Source: Intestinirhabdus alba
GTDB taxonomy: Bacteria; Pseudomonadota; Gammaproteobacteria; Enterobacterales; Enterobacteriaceae
DNA: 64,000 nucleotides
Assembly: GCF_009711095.1 (NCBI RefSeq)
Contig: NZ_WMJZ01000001.1
Location: 1 to 64,000 of the forward strand
Reading direction: 5' to 3'
The notes under the pieces are model-generated. The model saw only the letters and a list, made by a program, of their open reading frames with translations. It did no database searches and was not told the DNA's origin. Numbering within the stretch: position 1 is the stretch's first letter; every line of letters starts with the position of its first letter. A program made the position numbers and the translations under genes. This document shows positions 59,081 through 64,000 of the stretch, piece by piece.

Positions 59081-59156
59081 CCGCCCGGCCGCTTACTTCG
59101 CTAAGCGCCCCGGGGTATCCGCCCGGCCGCTTACTTCGCTAAGCGCCCCGGGGTAT
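59081..59156. repeat. two tandem 38-bp repeats
   Basis: A 38-bp GC-rich unit starting CCGCCCGGCCGCTTACTTCG and ending CCCCGGGGTAT occurs twice without a gap in the 400-bp ybaV-fadM spacer. Each copy contains CCCCGGGG. No ORF is supported there. Confidence 0.9.
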
Positions 59157-59286
59157 CCTGGCTGGCTGCTTACCTGTGGCCATTCAGCTCCGTTGCCGCG
59201 TTGCTCGCCGCGCATCTGGAATAACCAGACCTTACGGCTCGCGCCTTGCCCTGGACCTGAATGACCGCCAGCGACGCTCCCGAACG

Positions 59287-59316
59287 GTTACGGGACACAG
59301 CCTAATTGCACTGCAT
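59287..59316. repeat. dispersed repeat, copy 2
   Basis: GTTACGGGACACAGCCTAAT followed by CTGCAT nearly matches 4170-4198. It ends 61 bp before fadM. Confidence 0.55.
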
Positions 59317-59377
59317 AACAAAACCGCCTGAAACAGGGCGGATATATCCAATAACAACACGATAAGGTGAGTGCGCT

Positions 59378-59776
59378 ATGCAAACACAGATTAAAGTCCG
59401 CGGTTATCACCTCGATGTTTATCAACACGTTAATAACGCCCGCTACCTGGAGTTTCTGGAGGAGGCCCGCTGGGACTGGCTGGAAAGCTGTGAGAGTTTT
59501 ATGTGGATGGCCGGGCGTAATATCGCCTTCGTGGTGGTCAATATCAACATCAACTACCGTCGGCCTGCGGTGCTGAACGATCTGCTCACCGTGACCAGCC
59601 GGCTAGAACGGCTGAACGATAAAAGCGGTATCCTGAGCCAGGCGGTCACCCTGGAGCCTGAAGGGCTGGCGGTGGCGGATGCGCTGATTACCTTTGTCTG
59701 CATTGACTTAAAAAGTCAGAAGGCGCTGCCGCTGGAGGGGGAGCTGCGCGATAAGCTGGAGCAGTTGATGCGCTAG
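59378..59776 (+). CDS. fadM: long-chain acyl-CoA thioesterase FadM
   Basis: FadM (YbaW) is a hot-dog-fold thioesterase that supports oleate beta-oxidation. The 132-aa protein has the 4-hydroxybenzoyl-CoA-thioesterase-like signature YHLDVYQHVNNARYLEFLEEARWDWL, with the catalytic Asp at the start, and VVVNININYRRPAVLNDLL. The start is ATG 59378 after ATAAGGTGAG. It is convergent with queC. Confidence 0.95.
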   Translation: MQTQIKVRGYHLDVYQHVNNARYLEFLEEARWDWLESCESFMWMAGRNIAFVVVNININYRRPAVLNDLLTVTSRLERLNDKSGILSQAVTLEPEGLAVADALITFVCIDLKSQKALPLEGELRDKLEQLMR

Positions 59777-59825
59777 TTTTCCGCCGGACGGTGCCGCGAC
59801 CCGGCGGCCCGCCGCTGTCGGCGGG

Positions 59826-60521
59826 CTATTGCAGCCCGCTTTTTTGCTTCATGGCTGCCGTTATTCCCGGTCTGTCCGCCAGATAGCGGTTCAGGCCGTT
59901 AGCGCGCAGGCTGCAGGCCGCGCAGTGGCCGCAGCCGTCGCCTGTGATGCCGTTATAGCAGGTCAGCGTCTCCTGACGTATCAGATCCAGCCTGCCCAGA
60001 TAGTCGGCCAGCGCCCAGGTTTCGGCTTTATCGAGCCACATCAGCGGCGTCTCAAAACGAATTTCTTTCGCCATCCCCAGGCTGACGGCGTGGTTCAGCG
60101 CCCTGACGAACTCGTCGCGACAGTCCGGATAGCCGGAAAAATCGGTCTCGCAGACCCCGGTGATTACCGCCTCGGCTTTAATCTGGTAAGCATAAATGGC
60201 GGCCAGGGTGAGAAACAGAATATTGCGTCCGGGCACAAAGGTATCGGGAATGCCGTCGGCGTCTGGCTCGTAGTCCGGCACCGGAATGTTATCGCGGGTC
60301 AGGCTGCTTACCGCCAGCTCGCCCAGCAGCGCAACGTCCAGCACCTTATGCGCGCGTGCGCCGAGCTTCAGGGCCAGGCTGCGCGCGACGTCAATCTCAG
60401 CGCGGTGACGCTGGCCGTAGTCAAAGGTCACGCAGTGCACTTCATCATAGTGATGCAGCGCCTGCGCCAGGCAGGTGGTGGAGTCCTGACCTCCACTGAA
60501 TACAACGACGGCACGTTTCAT
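59826..60521 (-). CDS. queC: 7-cyano-7-deazaguanine synthase
   Basis: QueC converts 7-carboxy-7-deazaguanine to preQ0 with ATP and ammonia in queuosine synthesis. The 231-aa protein has the PP-loop [17 protein letters not shown] at the N-terminus and the C-terminal zinc site with [20 protein letters not shown] hairpin GCCCGCCG/CGGCGGGC at 59807-59826 overlaps its stop. It is followed by convergent fadM and lies 66 bp downstream of ybaE. Confidence 0.97.
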   Translation of the reverse strand: MKRAVVVFSGGQDSTTCLAQALHHYDEVHCVTFDYGQRHRAEIDVARSLALKLGARAHKVLDVALLGELAVSSLTRDNIPVPDYEPDADGIPDTFVPGRNILFLTLAAIYAYQIKAEAVITGVCETDFSGYPDCRDEFVRALNHAVSLGMAKEIRFETPLMWLDKAETWALADYLGRLDLIRQETLTCYNGITGDGCGHCAACSLRANGLNRYLADRPGITAAMKQKSGLQ

Positions 60522-60586
60522 GATTTATCCCGACAAATAACGAAGGGCGCTATGGTAGCGCCACAGCCGCGTCGTCGCCACCTCCA

Positions 60587-62287
60587 TCAGCACTCCGGCG
60601 GTGGAAGCCAGGCGTCGGCAAACTCGAACCAGCCCCGGGGGTTGAGACGTACGCCGTTCACCCCCGGTGGCGCGCTGATGCGATAGTGATAATTGAACAG
60701 CGGCGTCAGAACCGCCTCGTTCATCAGGCCGCTGAATACCTGTTGGAGCGCGGCGTGACGCTCCTCTTCGTCAGGAAGGATCTGCAGGGCGTCGAGCGTC
60801 GCCTGCAGATGCGCGAACGCGGGGGCATCAAGAACGTGCGGCCAGAGTGGGTCGCAGCGCAGCCACTGCTCAAGTGTATATTCCGGCGCTTCGCCAATCA
60901 GCCTGTCGCCCATTATCAGATCCGCCTGCGCCAGCGGATGCGCCCCGTCCCAGCTTTTGGCGTTGTGGAAAATCAGCGTCAGCTCGCAGCCCAGCTCCGC
61001 CAGATGGCGCTGAAGCTGCTCCGCCATGGCGTGAAGCTCCACCGGAAGATGATAGGCCAGCGTCAGTCTGGCCGGCAGCGGGACCGCCTCCCTGTCGTCC
61101 CACTGCGGTAGCGCCCAGCCGGGAAGCAGCGTACCGCTGGGGGTAATCAGGTTTTCATCTACCGCCAGGCTCTGCATCAGCGAAGAGGAGTGGACAATAT
61201 TCACCAGCCGTCGCGCCTGCCGGAGGCTTAGCCGGGCGCTTTTCCTGAGCGTGAGATAGCAAAAGCCCAGGCTGATACCGCTGCTGACCTGGCTCAGCGT
61301 GGCCAGCTCTTCGGGTTTGCCGATGTTGATTTGTACCGGATGGCGGCAGCTGGTGCCCAGATCCCGGGCGAAAAGCTGCGGGGCGATCCAGTATTCCACC
61401 GCCTTCAGCAGCGGATGGCTGAGGTGGTACTGCTCGTGGCTCTCCAGGCGCACCAGCTCCGGGGTGAAGAGGGTCAGGCGAAAGGGGCCGCTGCCGACGA
61501 GCGGCATATCCGGGTGCGCCAGCCGGCTGCAGTAGCTTGCCAGCCGGTGCGCCAGCCAGAAATCAGGCCGGTGCAGATAGAAGGTCAGGCGCTGGGGATG
61601 CGTTACCGCGATGCGCTTCACGCTGATAAACAGCCTGTTCAGGGCCGGTAGCCGCAGCAGCATCAGCAGCCGCTGGTACAGCTGCGACGTTGCCACCGTA
61701 TCCCCCGTATGCCAGTGCAGAGTGGAGCGAATATAAAAGTCCCAGCGCAGGCCGTCGGCAGAGATGTCCCAGCCGTGCGCCAGATCGCCGCTGGGGCGCT
61801 GTCCGTCGCAGGTAAAGCGGGTAAGCCCGGAAAAAATTTGACCGGCAAGATGCTGCTCTGCGCGACCGGGAAGGAAACCCGGCCGTAGCGGATCCAGCGG
61901 GCGATAATAGGGAATGCGCAGGGTGGGCGTATCGTTTTGCCACTGACCGCCCATAAACGGCTGCAGCATGGCGCGCAGCTCGCCGGGAGCCAGCTGCGCC
62001 AGGCCCAGCGCGCTGAGCTGATGGCCTTGCTCCAGCGCCTGCTCCATCATCGTTTTGCGCAGCGACGCCGGCGATGCCAGAAACCGTAGCCGGCCGCGCT
62101 TGCCGCGTCCCGGCTGCGCTTGCCAAATCAGCCAGCCCGCCTGCTGGGCCTGGCGCAGCAGCGTGCGCACGTGTCGCTCGCTGCAAAAACAGCGTGCGGC
62201 CAGCTCGCCGACGGTGACGTTCTGGGGTGCGCCGGCGGAGGGTTGCCAGAGGCGCTGGTACTGATTAAGTCGGTTAAGTAACCGCAT
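60587..62287 (-). CDS. ybaE: SgrR-like transcriptional regulator YbaE
   Basis: A 566-aa protein with an N-terminal SgrR-type winged-helix DNA-binding domain (ELAARCFCSERHVRTLLRQAQQAGW, about 28-55) fused to a periplasmic-binding-protein-like solute domain (SBP_bac_5; MGGQWQNDTPTLRIPYYRPLDP, FSGLTRFTCDG). It lacks a signal peptide, so it acts in the cytoplasm. The ligand and targets are unknown. I chose ATG 62287 (MRLLNRLNQYQRLW), which gives the E. coli length. It is divergent from cof. Confidence 0.94.
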   Translation of the reverse strand: MRLLNRLNQYQRLWQPSAGAPQNVTVGELAARCFCSERHVRTLLRQAQQAGWLIWQAQPGRGKRGRLRFLASPASLRKTMMEQALEQGHQLSALGLAQLAPGELRAMLQPFMGGQWQNDTPTLRIPYYRPLDPLRPGFLPGRAEQHLAGQIFSGLTRFTCDGQRPSGDLAHGWDISADGLRWDFYIRSTLHWHTGDTVATSQLYQRLLMLLRLPALNRLFISVKRIAVTHPQRLTFYLHRPDFWLAHRLASYCSRLAHPDMPLVGSGPFRLTLFTPELVRLESHEQYHLSHPLLKAVEYWIAPQLFARDLGTSCRHPVQINIGKPEELATLSQVSSGISLGFCYLTLRKSARLSLRQARRLVNIVHSSSLMQSLAVDENLITPSGTLLPGWALPQWDDREAVPLPARLTLAYHLPVELHAMAEQLQRHLAELGCELTLIFHNAKSWDGAHPLAQADLIMGDRLIGEAPEYTLEQWLRCDPLWPHVLDAPAFAHLQATLDALQILPDEEERHAALQQVFSGLMNEAVLTPLFNYHYRISAPPGVNGVRLNPRGWFEFADAWLPPPEC

Positions 62288-62453
62288 ATTTTCCTCGCTC
62301 TGGGGGCCGATGAGCGGGCCGGAGTCGTAGCGGCGCAGCCCATCCGTCTTTTCTGAAAACCGGAACAATTTGTTCTATCTATTCACTATTACTTCCGTAT
62401 ATCGCAGGTGATACTTAACCTCAAGTTAAACGCATCATCTGATGGAGAAAACG

Positions 62454-63269
62454 ATGGTTCGACTGGCAGCATTTGATATGGATGGCACCCTTTTAATGCC
62501 CGACCACCGGTTAGGCGAGGCAACCCTTACCGCGCTGGCGCGTCTTCGCGATCGCGATATTGCGCTGGTTTTAGCCACCGGCCGGCATGCCCTGGAGATG
62601 CAGCATATTGTGAGCACCCTGGCGCTGGACGCTTTTCTGATTGCCGGCAACGGGACGCGCATCCATACGCAGGAGGGCGAAGTGGTGCATCGTCAGGACT
62701 TAACCGCTGACGTGGCGGAACCGCTGCTGCGCCAGGCGTGGGACACCAAAGCCAGTATGCATATCTTTAATGATGACGGCTGGTTTACCGGGCGGGCGCT
62801 TCCGGCCTTACTCCAGGCGCATGTCTATAGCGGCTTTAGCTACCAGATTGTCGACGTGAAGCATATGTCGACAGATCGGGTAACGAAGGTCTGCTTCTGC
62901 GGGGAGCATGAGGATCTTCTGCGCCTGAAGACGCAGCTGCATGAGGCGCTGGGGGAGCGGGCGCACCTCTGTTTCTCTGGGGTTGACTGTCTCGAGGTGC
63001 TGCCGCCAGGCTGCAATAAAGGCGCTGCGCTGGCGGCGTTGTGCGAGCGTTCAGGAATATCGCTGGCCGACTGTATGGCGTTTGGCGACGCCATGAACGA
63101 CCGGGAGATGCTGGGCAGCGTCGGGCACGGGGTGATTATGGGCAACGCCATGCCGCAGCTGATCGCCGAACTGCCGCATCTGCCGGTTATCGGCCACTGC
63201 CGCAGCCAGGCCGTCTCCCACTATTTAACGCATTGGCTGGACAATCCGCATCAGCCTTATTCCCCCTAA
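62454..63269 (+). CDS. cof: HMP-PP phosphatase Cof (HAD family)
   Basis: Cof is a HAD-superfamily IIB phosphatase; in E. coli it hydrolyses 4-amino-2-methyl-5-hydroxymethylpyrimidine diphosphate and pyridoxal phosphate. The 271-aa protein has motif [12 protein letters not shown], motif II VLATGRH, motif III Lys in [13 protein letters not shown], and motif [14 protein letters not shown] chose ATG 62454, after GGAGAAAACG. A terminator follows. Confidence 0.95.
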   Translation: MVRLAAFDMDGTLLMPDHRLGEATLTALARLRDRDIALVLATGRHALEMQHIVSTLALDAFLIAGNGTRIHTQEGEVVHRQDLTADVAEPLLRQAWDTKASMHIFNDDGWFTGRALPALLQAHVYSGFSYQIVDVKHMSTDRVTKVCFCGEHEDLLRLKTQLHEALGERAHLCFSGVDCLEVLPPGCNKGAALAALCERSGISLADCMAFGDAMNDREMLGSVGHGVIMGNAMPQLIAELPHLPVIGHCRSQAVSHYLTHWLDNPHQPYSP

Positions 63270-63287
63270 TGAGCGGGTGTTTCCGGC

Positions 63288-63310
63288 ACCGGGCTTTGCC
63301 CGGTTTTTTT
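63288..63310 (+). terminator. intrinsic terminator of cof
   Basis: ACCGGGC-TTT-GCCCGGT followed by seven T in total. Confidence 0.85.
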
Positions 63311-63330
63311 AACTTCCTGGCCGCCAAAGC

Positions 63331-64000
63331 TTAATCCACGTTCAGCAGCCGGGCGATCTCCGCGTGCCAGGGCGTTAAATTGCCAATGTGCGCGCTGACC
63401 CACTGCGGGTTGTAATAGGTCTCCAGATAACGTTCGCCGCTGTCGCACAGCAGCGTTACCAGCGAGCCGCTTTGCCCCGCCTCGCGCATTCGTGCCGCCA
63501 GCTGCAGGGTTCCCCACATGTTAGTGCCGGTCGACGCGCCTACCCGGCGGCCGAGCCGTGTCTCCAGCCAGTGGGCGGTGGCAATGCTGGCGGCGTCGGG
63601 CACCCGCAGCATTTCGTCAACCACGTCCGGAATAAAGGATGGCTCCACGCGCGGACGGCCGATACCTTCAATTCTGCTGCCCGTGGGGCTGCACAGGGTC
63701 GGGTTCCGCTCCTGCCAGTAAGGGAGAAAAACGGAATTTTCCGGGTCCACCACCATAAGCCGTGTGCTATACCCCTGACTGCGAATATAGCGACCGATGG
63801 TTGCAGAGGTGCCGCCCGTACCCGCGCTCATCACGATATAGTCCGGAACCGGGTGCGGCTCGCGCTGCATCTGATGAAATATGCTGTCGGCGATATTGTT
63901 ATTGCCGCGCCAGTCGGTGGCGCGTTCTGCATAGGTAAACTGATCCATGTAATGGCCGTTCAGTTCGCGCGCCAGCTGCGCGGAGGCGGCGTAAATTTCG
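63331..64000 (-). CDS. PLP-dependent cysteine-synthase-family protein, probably cysteine desulfhydrase (5' end outside window)
   Basis: The frame is open to the window end, so the N-terminus with the PLP lysine is missing; the ATG at 63948 is internal. The visible 223 residues are the C-terminal part of a fold-type II PLP enzyme: [16 protein letters not shown] with the phosphate-binding glycines, [43 protein letters not shown], and [15 protein letters not shown] with the pyridine-nitrogen Ser. Enterobacteria such as Pantoea carry the inducible cysteine desulfhydrase gene cdsH next to decR (ybaO), which lies after cof in E. coli, so cdsH is the likely identity. A cysteine synthase paralogue is the alternative. 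Confidence 0.8.
   Translation of the reverse strand, partial: EIYAASAQLARELNGHYMDQFTYAERATDWRGNNNIADSIFHQMQREPHPVPDYIVMSAGTGGTSATIGRYIRSQGYSTRLMVVDPENSVFLPYWQERNPTLCSPTGSRIEGIGRPRVEPSFIPDVVDEMLRVPDAASIATAHWLETRLGRRVGASTGTNMWGTLQLAARMREAGQSGSLVTLLCDSGERYLETYYNPQWVSAHIGNLTPWHAEIARLLNVD

Noticed and set aside
59378-59576. Alternative frame at fadM (69 aa, from 59367)
   Set aside because: It overlaps fadM in another frame; the 132-aa frame has the full thioesterase signature and the ribosome site.

Overview
The window is a chromosomal segment of an enterobacterium (Enterobacteriaceae, in the Klebsiella/Enterobacter/Cedecea neighbourhood; I cannot fix the genus). The backbone follows the Escherichia coli order tsx - nrdR-ribD-ribH-nusB-thiL-pgpA - dxs-ispA-xseB - thiI - yajL-panE - yajQ - yajR - cyoEDCBA - ampG-yajG - bolA - tig - clpP-clpX-lon - hupB - ppiD - ybaV - fadM - queC - ybaE - cof. 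The proteins look close to their E. coli counterparts and intergenic regions carry ERIC-type repeats. No rRNA or tRNA gene and no CRISPR array was seen.

Layout. 1-2850: an accessory patch with the 3' end of a colicin E9-like DNase bacteriocin gene, its immunity gene, a possible orphan immunity gene, and decayed immunity and insertion-sequence fragments. 2896-17865: core genes (nucleoside channel, riboflavin, thiamin and isoprenoid synthesis, tRNA thiolation), with a truncated yajI-like lipoprotein gene and an extra YcxB-like membrane protein. 18086-22580: a four-gene chaperone-usher pilus operon of the archaic, spore-coat-U (Csu-like) type. 22878-30587: an apparent catabolic operon (acid transporter, TIM-barrel isomerase-like protein, two ketosteroid-dehydrogenase-like flavoproteins, NIPSNAP protein, shikimate-dehydrogenase-like enzyme) divergent from an IclR regulator. 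The pilus operon and the catabolic operon both lie between yajR and cyoE, which are neighbours in E. coli. 30628-48343: respiratory oxidase bo3 genes, the muropeptide permease, bolA, and the trigger factor/ClpXP/Lon/HU/PpiD proteostasis block.

48389-58531 is a 10.1 kb phage satellite inserted at the ppiD terminator, bounded by a 22-bp direct repeat. One half is P4-like: alpha primase-helicase, an iteron origin, a tandem zinc-finger Delta/Ogr activator, and an RNA immunity leader ending in an Icd-like gene. The other half is P2-like: an integrase, a C-type repressor and a Cox-like regulator, followed by a lone P2 gpN-type major capsid gene translationally coupled to a 340-aa protein I do not recognise. 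No terminase, portal, scaffold or tail gene is present, so particle formation would need a helper phage. This composite with a self-supplied capsid in the early operon is the most interesting system in the window. The alicyclic/aromatic acid catabolic operon is the second.

58615-64000 returns to the core backbone and ends inside a cysteine-synthase-family gene, probably cysteine desulfhydrase.
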